In this document: positions 38,807 to 48,718 of the stretch, in pieces | Layout: each line of letters starts with the position of its first letter | Position numbering within the stretch: the stretch's first letter is position 1 | Assembly: GCA_011009095.1 (NCBI GenBank) | Contig: VTPC01091277.1 | Span: 22,588-86,587, forward strand | DNA: 64,000 bases | Direction: 5' to 3' | Source of the DNA: Ignelater luminosus | Taxonomy: Eukaryota; Arthropoda; Insecta; Coleoptera; Elateridae | Position numbers and translations under genes: made by a program | Notes under the pieces: generated by a model | The model's database searches: none | What the model was told of the DNA's origin: nothing | Seen by the model: the letters and a program-made list of their open reading frames with translations, nothing else

Positions 38807-38969
38807 CATAGGCATCCGCTCGATGATTTCCAGAGGGGGGGGGGGTTACCAACAAATTTATAATATAAGCCACATATAAATACATTCCGAAATAGAAAAC
38901 GAGATACGATTAAAAAATCCAGGGAGGGGGGCAAGCGTCCCTCTTTACCCAAAGGAGCGGACGCCCATG
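38807..38969. mobile_element. Short hAT-type MITE with G tracts
   Basis: A 163-bp element with an exact 8-bp duplication ATCTCTAA at 38799-38806 and 38970-38977. The ends are CATAGGCATCCGCTC and the complement of CATGGGCGTCCGCTC, two mismatches in 15. It contains an 11-base G run and GGGAGGGGGGCAAGCG. The mismatches are G/A, as CpG decay would give. No coding capacity. Confidence 0.87.
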
Positions 38970-39134
38970 ATCTCTAATAGTAATTAACTAACAAAAGGAG
39001 GTCACAACTATGGGGTTTGGATGTCGATGTCATTTCGGTACAATAATTTAAACTCGCATAAAAAAACCTCGTCAAGTGGTCCTTTGAAGGTTATTGCCCG
39101 ATCTACCCCAAAACTTTTGTAAAATACTGCTCAC

Positions 39135-39328
39135 CTTCTACTGCTGCGTCCCATATCAAACAAAACTCCTTCAGGATCAACGCCTAAATGTCTATCGCAA
39201 GCCAAAGATGAGAACAAGAACGATTTTCTTTTAGGATCTTGTGAAGTGGTCACATGGAACAAATATTTTTGGCATAAAGTACAAACAAGTACAGGTGAAC
39301 AGTGTTCAATTAGCGATTTTCTATTCAT
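39135..39328 (-). CDS. Candidate coding exon, function unknown
   Basis: An open minus-strand frame of 64 residues from ATG at 39328 that reads like ordinary protein (contains CTLCQKYLFHV, SLACDRHLGVDPEGVLFD) and has a more balanced composition than its surroundings. It runs straight into a strong donor, AGAAG|GTGAGCA, at 39135/39134; the apparent TGA stop is part of that donor. No convincing acceptor with a pyrimidine tract is visible upstream, so this may be a first coding exon or an exon whose 5-prime edge I cannot place. No family is recognised. It could still be chance or a fragment of an unknown repeat between two hAT-type MITEs. Confidence 0.25.
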
Positions 39329-39335
39329 AAGGAGA

Positions 39336-40067
39336 TGGCTAAATCACTTTGAAGAGTCATTTTCAACTCAAAGAATCCTTATACATAGACAAATAAATGA
39401 GCAATTCTGCTGTTGAACTATAGATTACTCCTCTTATACGACAGTAAAATACTAAAACGAATCTAAAAGCTGAAGATGACTGTGTTTTGGTAGTTAATAC
39501 CATTTGTAATTTTCAACCTTTGTATGTTTAGAAGACGGTTCCAAAAGACCAAATCGTAAGATCAGTTAGTTTTTAAGAAGTATATTCTTAATTTATAATA
39601 TACTTTTAGACTTTACAAGCTAGCTGATTGTAAAGTGAGGTGTCTAAAAAACCTAAACAAGAGAACAAAAACAAAAACGAATAAATGTTGAATAATCAAA
39701 AGCGACTTTAGATTAGGTCTTCTATTAGAGAGATTTTTGATAACCTTTATGCAATATTTCTTACATGGCCAAATTCTGCAACTGTTAAGTCTTGATGGAG
39801 ATAGTCTGATACTGTTTATTAGATAACATTGTTGTCTAGGTGTAAAAAATCGTTGTAATAGAAAGGGGAAGAAAGGTAAATAGGTATACATCCGTTATTT
39901 TGCGGTTCAAGTTGAAACTTGTATTGCCCATAACTCGAAATGCATGTAGTTTTACCAATGACAAAGACTTGTTCACAATGGATGGATAGCCGCTCAAAAG
40001 GCTCAACCGGATAACAAGTGGAAATATTTGAAATACTGATTTTGTATGTATGAGACAGTAAAGTTGG
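39336..40067. other. Non-coding stretch between exon candidate and MITE
   Basis: Overlapping minus-strand frames occur (39613-40157) but none has a recognisable motif, and their upstream parts run into the MITE at 40076-40226. Confidence 0.4.
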
Positions 40068-40075
40068 TGTAGTTG

Positions 40076-40226
40076 CAAAGGCGCTCGCAAGATTTTTTCC
40101 ATGGGGGGCGGGGATAAAATAAAGATTGCCGTTCAATTCCATGTTTGTCCAGAGCATAAATTAATTGTTTTTGCAAGCCAGGGGGGGGCAAATGACCCCT
40201 CTTACCCCCCTCTCCGGGCGCCCTTT
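40076..40226. mobile_element. Second short G-tract hAT-type MITE
   Basis: A 151-bp element flanked by TGTAGTTG (40068-40075 and 40227-40234), an exact 8-bp duplication. The ends are similar but decayed: CAAAGGCGCTCG on the left, complement AAAGGGCGCCCGG on the right. It shares GGGGGGGCAAATGACCCCTC-like sequence with the MITE at 38.8 kb, so they may be relatives. No coding capacity. Confidence 0.72.
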
Positions 40227-40234
40227 TGTAGTTG

Positions 40235-41007
40235 ATGAAGACACACATCTTTACACTAAAATTGCAAAAACCGGTATGAGCTCAGTTTTGATTACTTCCT
40301 TTCTTTTGAATTATGAGAACACTATAGAAAATACAGAGGATGATCTTTCACAATGTCCAGGTAATTCAAGACATTCATCTTAATAAACCTGCATCTACAC
40401 CATGGTTAGTGCCCTAATTAGCATTTAAATTTTATTTCACACAAGCTTATTGAAACGAAAATCAGAAAGTGACCTAACTAAAAAAAGATAAAAAAATTGA
40501 AGTTAGTCCAGTTTGTAGTATTGGTCAACTCAGAAAATGAAAATTTACATAGAATCTAGATAAATTTTTTAAAAGAAAATATAAATTTGTGTGTCTACTA
40601 TAACCACGTGGGTTTTAAAGGTATTACACTTTTCTAATATTTCTACTGTTCTGGAAAATTTCTAGTCAATACAAAAGGAACCAGCTAAAAAAAGCGAGGG
40701 TAACACGCAAAAATAATTGATGGTATCGATCGTCTTCTATTCAATTTTAAAAATAAAAACTGCAGAAGTTCTAACAGCAAGCAATCTATCTTATTTTCAT
40801 TTGAAAGCGTCCTAGGACAATAGAATACGAGTTGCACCCCGTCAAAAACCATCCCCACTGACAGGACAGTTGTGCAAACCCCGCGTCGGATCACACCACC
40901 ACCATTAAAAATCGAATAGGTACCATATAAACAGAGTGTATAGAATGGAGCTCTTCTATGGCCAATATACAATATCCCTACCAACCAACCCATCGGCAGT
41001 TGGTCGT
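40235..41007. other. Region upstream of the candidate promoter
   Basis: No gene recognised. Composition becomes more GC-rich from about 40800, fitting a promoter-proximal region. A minus-strand frame (40685-41056) overlaps this and looks incidental. Confidence 0.35.
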
Positions 41008-41044
41008 ATTTATAAGAACTAAAACAAGCTTTCGACAACCAGTC
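41008..41044 (+). promoter_or_regulatory. Candidate core promoter (TATA box and initiator)
   Basis: TATTTATAAG begins at 41008 and an initiator-like CCAGTCGG has its A at 41041, about 30 bases downstream, the expected TATA-to-start distance. GGTTG, a downstream-element-like word, lies at 41065-41069. The region is GC-richer than its flanks and leads into an exon candidate with a consensus donor. Inference from motif spacing only. Confidence 0.35.
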
Positions 41045-41244
41045 GGGTTTCGTCATTCGCCGGTGGTTGGTTATTTTTGTTGGTTGGTATCACTTAGGTG
41101 GTTGTCTTTCCTGAAATAAATTATTTTCATCGGGTGCGTCTGTAACAACGGTAGTGCGTTTCAGTTTACCAAGCACTTGGATGGATTTTTTAGTTAATAA
41201 TTTTTTTACAACTGACGAAGGGCGATGAAGTGCAATGTAGATAG
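41041..41244 (+). other. Candidate noncoding first exon (5-prime UTR)
   Basis: Runs from the initiator A to a near-perfect donor, GATAG|GTAAGTGA, with GT at 41245-41246. It contains only short frames, so it would be untranslated leader. The following DNA is gene-free to 45.17 kb, as a long first intron would be. The downstream exon is not identified. Confidence 0.33.
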
Positions 41245-41249
41245 GTAAG

Positions 41250-44200
41250 TGAATTTATTTGAATTTATTTCTCGTAGTTTAATATTTTGTTGTTACTAAA
41301 ATTTCTAAGCAAATGTTTATCAATTTATTTATCAGTGGAGTAACACAATTTCTAGCAAATTTGTTCAGATTTAAAACTTGTCAGTTACTTTTGGAAGAAA
41401 GGCAAGAAAGTGGTATTAAATTATAAATCGTATGAGATAATTATTATTACAGTTAGATTTGTAAATTAGAATCGTCCATTAGAAACAATTACTTATATTT
41501 GAATTCAAATGTTTTTTATTGTCTTCTAACTATAATTACCTATATTGGTTGTTTCTGAAAAAATGTGCGCAACACATAACAAAGATTAATGAAATGTAAA
41601 ATTCTTATAAGCTTTATTTGAGTTATTAATGAATAATACAAGAATGTTTATGGTGTTATTATGGAAAAGTGAGGTTAGAGGACGGTATTAAATACAGTAA
41701 TATTAGCGAAGTTTTACAGTTATCTGTGATTGGACAGTTAACAGCTTTTTTATTGTTTGTTGCATAATTTAATTTATTTTACAATCCTTTAAGCTGAGAA
41801 ATGAAATAAATTTTCAGGAATTATTTCTTATGCTATTTTCATATTTATTCAGGTTTACTCGTCGTATCTACTTTTATTTCTTAGTGATGATGTTTTGTTA
41901 AACAAACAAAAGCATTATAACATTTCTTTGATTTAAGGTTTTAGTATGCGTAGGATTCAATGTAATTCAGGAATATTTCCATATCGCGCTCTAATTATTT
42001 GTCATATTGAATTTTACTTTGAATTTTTAAATATATTTCTCTTCCAAACATCAAATAACTAAAAAAATAAGAAAAATGTCAAATTCAATATGACACGTCA
42101 AATAAAATGAACAATGGCCAATTTCTTTGACGCCACAGCGTTTAACATTTAACGGAAGGCAAATAAAAAGAACAGCAGTTGTATTACATTTCGTAGTTCC
42201 TTAAATTAAAATGTTAATAATTCCAGACTTGAAAATTCTTCTTTTCTGCCAACTAAAAGCCTAAAATATTTACAACCTCGTTTTCTTTCAAAAGAGGATA
42301 ATCTTTTTCCTTCCAGTCCTTTTTAAACTCCATTGGTCGCTTTCTGTAGGGTCTTAAAGAATGTTTGCAACCCTTTTTCGGAAGAATAAGTCCAATTTCA
42401 ATCACTAAGGTAATATAACAATAAAAGTTGTCAAATTTCCTTTTATTTTGAACCCTTAAGGAATTTAACTGTAAAATAGCTTTTTCTTAGAATTCTATAA
42501 ATATTCTACCGGCTCCTAGGAAATATGATAGTAACATAATTCTTCCATTAGATAATTCATCTTATATTCTTCCTAACAAGATTGCACGAGATTATTGTGT
42601 ATAGTGTGATTAGTAGTAGGTAATAAGGAGAAGTTGAATTATATAATCTGCTGTTAATTAATGAATGAAAACAAGAATAGAACATTAACGAGCTTAAAAT
42701 AATAATTTCAACTATAATTATCATAGATAAAGTTTTGTTTTAGAACAACAAATTTGTGTTGCTAATTTCGAACATGTGTAGCAATATTTTATCATTTAAA
42801 ATAGTAACCCGTAAAAATGTAGAATTTTTAATGCGTAAAATTCCAGAAGAATCCATTTCGTTTTTAAATTTTAAATTCTAGATGTGAATTAAAATTAAAG
42901 GATTCAAAAGTGACATCTTTCTTTGTCATGCCATGTTTTCATACTTGTTAACATAAACATGTTCAACGTGAAGGCTCTGAGATTCATATTTATGTGAAAG
43001 GACTAATGAGAAGTTCGAGAGATTAATTATTTTTAGAATTTTAATTAATTAAAATATTTCTGTAAAACGGGAAAATTGTATGTTTTTATTACAATAAACA
43101 TTAAAGCTAAACGTTAACTGCTTGTTTTGAAACTATGATATGTTTTTCTAGAATTTTTATTGAAGTTCTTGAAAGTGGCAGCAGTAGGTACGGCACTAAA
43201 AACCAGAAGAAATGAGATGTGCTGTAATATACTGCAGTTACTATAAAATTTTATACATTCTCTTTGTGGGTTGGTACACGCACAAACATGCACTAGGTGG
43301 ATATATTGAAGTTTCACTATCTTCATAGTTCGTTAAACTTACTTCAAATCCTTTTCATGTGTATGAAAGTACGTTGATGTAGGTGTCGAGGGAAATTTCT
43401 AAATTTGTTTAAAATCGAAAATAATTAGGTTAATGTGCTTATTGTTTAATGAAGTTAAAATACTGCCATTTAAATATTTTGTTGGCGTCTCTAATAACCA
43501 TTTCACGATTTTGAACCGTTAAAGATTAGTTTTCAATCAATTTTTCTTGGTTGATGAGATAATGTAGTTTGGGCAGCTGGGTAACAATTTCCAATTTTCT
43601 CAAAGAATTATTATTTATTCAGTCTTCACTAGAATGCTTCGTTCAAGTTAAACAATTAAGTATTTCATTTAATTTTCTAGTCCTCCCATATCTTTTTTAC
43701 TGCGAACATACATTTTGACACCATTCTCATCAAATACTGGATATACCAATACAGGAGATTTTCAAAGCAGCAAAAGGGGAAAAGGTGATCAAAATAACAT
43801 AGAATCTTCATTGTTATGTATTGTTTAGATGACTCGAAACCTATAAAATTGATCACATTTGAATTTCTTTCAGAACAACTTGAATTCAAAAATTCTCTAA
43901 TAAGAATAGCTGAACGTCATTGGTCTCTGTACTCTGAACAAATTTATAAACTGGTGATATTTACTCATAAAGCCTTCCTAAGACATTGTCGGAAATTCTC
44001 TTTCCAATCATAGCTAAAATTGAAGAAAGAATGGAAAATTAAGTAAATGAAGCATTTGGTATATTAAATTCTGGAAGTTTTTGAAAGCCTCCAATAGCGG
44101 ACGTGTCCGACAATAAAACCATAATGGTGTCCTACTTTAGAATTACAGCTTCGAAGATCATTAGTGAATTGAAAGCATTGGAATAGAAGCCTTAGGCAGT

Positions 44201-45169
44201 CAAAAGCAAGGTCTGAATAGTATGACAGTTTAATTAATTGCTGATTTCTAATGGAAAACCTCTTTTTCTATATTCCAATTTGAATCTAGATATGGAATCT
44301 GAACATTTTCCTCAAATAATTTATTAAATATTCTTGAAGAAATCAAATTTGTTAAACGGGCCATTTGGTTTCTGTAAACGAAGATCATTGAAAGCATTTT
44401 GATTTTTAATTTCTTTCAACATTACATTTTTGCCTACCATGGGTTGTTCTAAATTAGACGAAATAGACCAAGACAGTTGGTCAATCTGGATGACTTCGAG
44501 TACAGCAAACTAGGACAGTTTTAAAGACGTTGAAAATAGGTACTCAGTCTGATCGAAACCTGTCCTGCAACTGCAACAAGATCTTTGAAGAACCGGAAAG
44601 GAAGAGTTAATATATGTTTCTAGCTCTTTATGGGTTTTTGTATTTGGTTTCTTGAAAACTGATGTCTGTTTTGAGCCAAATGGCATAGTTACTTTACTTA
44701 TACTGTGGAGACTGCTAGCAAAATGTTCCAGTATTGATATTACATATCACCAAGGTATACCTTGCTCAGGAAATTTGCTTGTTGTTCAGAGTCCTGAAGT
44801 ATAAGGGGAATCATCCTGTAAAGGATCTGGCACTCAAAAAAAGAGGTGCATATCACATTGTGTATCAGCAAAATAAAAAAATCGAATATCGAATTGAAAA
44901 TCATCAGGTTTTTAGAAATTATAGCTTATTACTGATTATTTCATTCACAACTTTGAAATTATCTTCGACAACTCACAACCATTAATCTTTATTAATTGGC
45001 CCAGAAATTGATTTGGGATTTATTTGATTGCACAAAAATCAACTTCTTAAGTTTAACCTGCAGTTAAGTCATTTATAAACGGGTGTAGGAATGTGCGTGT
45101 GTGCGCGCGTTATTATTATCCTTATTCTTCTTACGGAACGATGCTAGATTACATAACACGAAAGTTAGC
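41250..45169. other. Non-coding AT-rich stretch, possibly intronic
   Basis: No gene or transposon recognised apart from a small inverted repeat at 42001-42094. Short frames at 43816-44013 and 44734-44985 have no support. Confidence 0.45.
42001..42094. repeat. Small inverted repeat, 17-base arms
   Basis: GTCATATTGAATTTTAC (42001-42017) pairs with GTCAAATTCAATATGAC (42078-42094), 16 of 17 positions. The 60-base loop is AT-rich. Possibly a tiny foldback element; no target duplication is visible. Confidence 0.55.
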
Positions 45170-45171
45170 TA

Positions 45172-46469
45172 TAACACATCGTTCAATAAGTCCCGAGACT
45201 AACCCAGAGATGGTGCTAGTAGTACCAAACTAGCCACGCGTCCCTAGAGTGCGAACCTTCACATGAAACGTGTAAAAATTTCACGTCGATTGGACCACAA
45301 ACAGCAGAGTTATCGAGGTTAGAGTAAAGTCACTTTGTAATTTGTTTGAAAAATGGAACAAAGCGAGTTTCGCGTGTTGATAAAACATTGTTTTTTAATG
45401 GGTAAAAACACCGTAGAAGCCCAGCAATGGCTTGAGAAACGTTACCCGGACTCCTCTCCATCCAAATCAACGATTTGTCGTTGGTATGCTGAGTTTAAAC
45501 GTGGTCGTACGGACACAAACGATGCGGAACGTTCGGGTAGGCCTTTGGAAGCCGTTACACCGGAAAATGTGAGTGAAGTATTCAAAATCGTAATGAAAAA
45601 TCGCAAAGTAAAGGTCCGTGAGATTGCAAAAATGACACAGATATCATCTGGAAGCGTATTTACAATCCTTCATGAAAAATTGAGCATGAAAAAGGTTTTT
45701 TCCAAGCGGGTGCCGCGATTGCTTTCAATGAAACAAAAACAGCAAGGAATCGACGATTCAGAGAGCTGTTTATCGCTATTTACTCGCAATAAAAAGGATT
45801 TCCTGCGTCGATACGTGACCATGGATGAAACATGGATACATCATTTCACTCCGGAGTCGAATCGGCAATCATCTGAGTGGCGCATGGCTGGCGAAAGCCG
45901 CCCAAAGCGTCCAAAAACGCAGCAATCTGCTGGCAAAGTCATGGCGTCTGTTTTTTGGGATACACATGGCGTCATTTTCATTGACTACCTGGAAAAAGGT
46001 AAATCGATCAACAGTGATTATTATATTGACTTGTTGGTACTTTTGAAGGAGGAGATCGCAGCAAAACGACCGCACATGAAGAAGAAAAAAATCCTTTTTC
46101 AGCAAGACAATGCACCATGCCACAAGTCCATGAAAACAATGGCAAAAATCTACGAGTTGGGCTTTGATTTGCTTCCCCACCCCCCGTATTCGCCAGATTT
46201 AGCCCCCAGCGACTACTGGCTCTTTGCTGATCTCAAAAAAATGCTCCAGGGAAAAAAATTTGGCTCGAATGAGGAGGTCATTGCCGAAACTGAAGCCTAT
46301 TTTGAAGCAAAGGATAAATCCTTCTATAAACATGGTATAGAAATGTTGGAAAGGCGTTGGAAAGATTGTATCACTCTAAAAGGAGATTATATTGATGAAT
46401 AAAAATGATTTTTGAAAAAAAAAATGTTGTTTTCGTTGTTAGTCTCGGGACTTATTGAACGATGTGTTA
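45172..46469 (+). mobile_element. Mariner transposon, apparently young and structurally complete
   Basis: A 1,298-bp element flanked by TA (45170-45171 and 46470-46471; the boundary can slide by two bases because the flanks repeat TATA). The inverted ends, starting TAACACATCGTTCAATAAGT and continuing through CCCGAGACTAAC, are identical over 32 bases. It contains one full-length transposase frame without stops. Identical ends and an open frame indicate a recent insertion. It is unrelated at its ends to the dead mariner at 1.1 kb. Confidence 0.97.
45353..46402 (+). CDS. Mariner transposase (D,D34D), full length
   Basis: A 349-residue protein, the normal mariner length. Family role: it binds the terminal repeats and cuts and pastes the element into TA sites in the nucleus. 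Residues 1-60 form the first helix-turn-helix (QQWLEKRYPDSSPSKSTICR), followed by an AT-hook-like GRP at 62-64 and a second helix-turn-helix around 70-110. The linker motif normally WVPRLL reads RVPRLL at 119-124, a TGG-to-CGG change that may weaken activity. The catalytic triad is present: D158 in VTMDETWIHH, D252 in FQQDNAPCH, D287 in YSPDLAPSDYW, with 34 residues between the last two. It ends LKGDYIDE. The start is the first ATG, about 180 bp inside the left end, and the stop lies 67 bp before the right end. It resembles transposases often labelled SETMAR-like in insect genomes. I place it in the mariner family with confidence; the subfamily is not assigned. Confidence 0.96.
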   Translation: MEQSEFRVLIKHCFLMGKNTVEAQQWLEKRYPDSSPSKSTICRWYAEFKRGRTDTNDAERSGRPLEAVTPENVSEVFKIVMKNRKVKVREIAKMTQISSGSVFTILHEKLSMKKVFSKRVPRLLSMKQKQQGIDDSESCLSLFTRNKKDFLRRYVTMDETWIHHFTPESNRQSSEWRMAGESRPKRPKTQQSAGKVMASVFWDTHGVIFIDYLEKGKSINSDYYIDLLVLLKEEIAAKRPHMKKKKILFQQDNAPCHKSMKTMAKIYELGFDLLPHPPYSPDLAPSDYWLFADLKKMLQGKKFGSNEEVIAETEAYFEAKDKSFYKHGIEMLERRWKDCITLKGDYIDE

Positions 46470-46471
46470 TA

Positions 46472-47505
46472 TATCTATCTCTTGAAATTAGAATTGGTGT
46501 GGAAAAGCTGATATATATTGCTCTAAGTCCAGTTTTATCTACTCTAATTTGTTCCTCTTTATCAATAGAATCGGAGTGGCGCCGAGACTAGGAATTTAGA
46601 GATTCGGGGAGCCAAGCAGGAACGAAATTCAAAATCTCAACGCTTTTGCGAGGTCAAGGAATTCAATGTTACTTATCATATAGAGCCTAAAACGTACAAA
46701 CTCTGAGGTCAAATTGAGTCAATGTATTTTCTTCTAAACGAAACCATTTTAGGCACATTCTGATGTTTATGAAAATACAGCATATATTTCATATTTGGCG
46801 CAATCGTTTTTGTTCGCAACAATGATCCATTTCACTTATAGGAAATAAACCAGTTTTTTCCCGAAACATTGTGTTTTACTGGGTCTAGTAACATGTCAGA
46901 AGTGGTGGTGGTAGATTTCTTCATTGTTAGTAATTGTAAATATCAAAATATTTTAGTTTTGAAAATCTGAAAATTCATACAGATAGTATGTAAAGTATTA
47001 AATTACATAGGTTCCGTCGGATCTTTTTAAATATAGAAAGAAAATAAAGAAGTGTCGATAATTTAATTCATGTTGCTATGTCAATGATTAGAAAGAAAAA
47101 CCATTTGATTTGAATCCGCGGATGTACTTGTTGACAAGTTTTGATTACTTTATTTAATTACCGTTAATTACTCTTATTTATTTTAATTTCAATATGTATA
47201 TTTACATTTTTAAACTGGTTTCTATTTATAATTAGCAATTTTTATCATTTTGTGTAATAAAATTCATACAAACGTATTATGGCAATAATTATAAAGAACT
47301 TGGAAAGAAAAACAATATCCATACAATTTTTTATTGAACCATTTTGTAGTGTAATAAAGGAAATAGTCTTCCCCAAAAACGATCAAAAAACGCGTTAGTG
47401 GGTTTCAGACGTGTTTCGTTCGACCTATACTTAAAAATCCCAAGAAATAGGAGTAATAATTATCCTGAAGGTCGCGATTTAAAATTAAAGCAGCCGACAT
47501 GGTCG
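46472..47505. other. Non-coding stretch upstream of exon candidates
   Basis: No gene recognised. A TATA-like TTTAAAATTAAA at about 47478-47489 lies some 25-30 bases before a CACAGTC word at 47508-47513 and may be a second promoter. Confidence 0.35.
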
Positions 47506-47509
47506 TCAC

Positions 47510-47872
47510 AGTCATCATCATCGAGATCGGTTTAGTTTAAACACAAACGACCACGTAGTAGTCGATAGTGCAGTGACCAGCTGTTCTGGGTTGACCCTTC
47601 CAGTTGATCGCGGTCGACTGGTGATTCACTCTTCACAAGAACGAGGAGTGCGATTAACAGGAGTCTCTCTGTGTTTTTAACACTCCTTGTGTGACGTGAA
47701 CGTGTGTGAGTATGTATGAGTGCAGTGTGTTCAAGTATCTTTTCTTTATCAGACATTGCTTATCAGTTTGTTCGTGTGCGGGTTTCCTTATTGTTCTTTG
47801 ATGTTTATTTCACCATTGTGATGTGCGTGTTTGCTCTTCGGTTTTTCTGTTTTTACTCGCGTAGGCGTTCAG
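47510..47872 (+). other. Candidate first exon with possible small signal/membrane ORF
   Basis: A GC-richer block that ends at a donor, GTTCAG|GTAAAATA, with GT at 47873-47874. The putative start is CAGTC at 47509-47513, about 30 bases after a TATA-like sequence. From ATG at 47716 a frame stays open to the donor. It encodes 52 residues with a hydrophobic stretch (SLLFFDVYFTIVMCVFALRF) followed by basic FCFYSRRRS, as in a membrane or signal-anchor segment. It may equally be untranslated leader. The next in-phase candidate exon is at 48474. No family recognised. Confidence 0.28.
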
Positions 47873-48473
47873 GTAAAATAATTCAATTAAAATTTAATTT
47901 TGACGATGCCTAGGAAATTATACATGTGCTAAAAGTAGGAAGCATTTAATTAAGATTTAATAACTTGAGTAAACAGGACATGCCTTTAAAATTAGTCCTA
48001 CTGTGAAAGAATGTGCGTAATATGGCCATATGTTAAAATGTAATAGTCATGTTAGTTACAGTTTCATGAGAATTACAGAAATATCTCTCGCCTTAGTAAA
48101 TGAAATATTGCAATTGAAACATTTTTCTAAACAAACGAAAAATTTAACTTCCAAATTGTCTTTTTCAGATGGTAATATTATAAAGTCAACGTTCCCTGTT
48201 TTCAGAAAATATTTAAGCCATTTAAATAATTCCAAACTTCTAAAGTCTGCAGGATTTACAGAATTTTATGTGACAAGTCTCTTGTAGGTTCCTTGAAAAC
48301 TTTTGAATTTACTAATTTAACTCTTCAAAGTAGGTTTTAACAAAATGTACTTAGGTACTTGCTTGTAATACGTTGTTTCGTTTTTCTTTCTTGAATATTC
48401 CTGGGAGGATTTAATAATGATTTTTAAAAAAGTAATTTTCTTTCTAAAATGGAATTTTCTTTTTTTGTTCCAG

Positions 48474-48509
48474 GTAATCGGTACAATCGGAAAATCAGCT
48501 ACGGAAAAG
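48474..48509 (+). CDS. Candidate 36-nt micro-exon
   Basis: It is bounded by a pyrimidine-rich acceptor, TTTCTTTTTTTGTTCCAG, and a strong donor, GAAAAG|GTAAGCTG. Its length is a multiple of three and it joins the exon ending at 47872 in phase. The joined frame reads through the junction as Gly, then NRYNRKISYGK, with no stop. The two splice sites so close together are the main support; function is unknown and it could be untranslated. Confidence 0.3.
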
Positions 48510-48644
48510 GTAAGCTGAAAATAATGTGTTTAATATATATAAATTAAAAATACTTCTTCGAAGAACAAAGGAAAGGGGATTTTGTTTTTATTATGTAAAT
48601 TCTTGTAAATAGGAAAAATATCGAAAAAGAAATTTCTTTTTCAG

Positions 48645-48718
48645 ACAGATGGTATTATTGGTATTGGAAATATCTGTATGATAACGATATAAAAGTTCAA
48701 AATGAAGCATCGCTATAA
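48645..48718 (+). CDS. Possible terminal exon of the same small ORF (weak)
   Basis: It follows an acceptor-like TTTCTTTTTCAG ending at 48644. Continuing in phase from 48509 gives Asp then RWYYWYWKYLYDND and a stop at 48716-48718. The intron would be 135 bp. The peptide is aromatic-rich, which AT-rich random sequence can produce, so this exon is much weaker than the 36-nt one. Confidence 0.12.

Noticed and set aside
40685..41056. A 123-codon minus-strand frame over the candidate promoter
   Set aside because: No family resemblance, and it lies antisense to a better-supported promoter and exon structure.
45869..46180. A 103-codon minus-strand frame inside the intact mariner
   Set aside because: It is the antisense shadow of the transposase gene.
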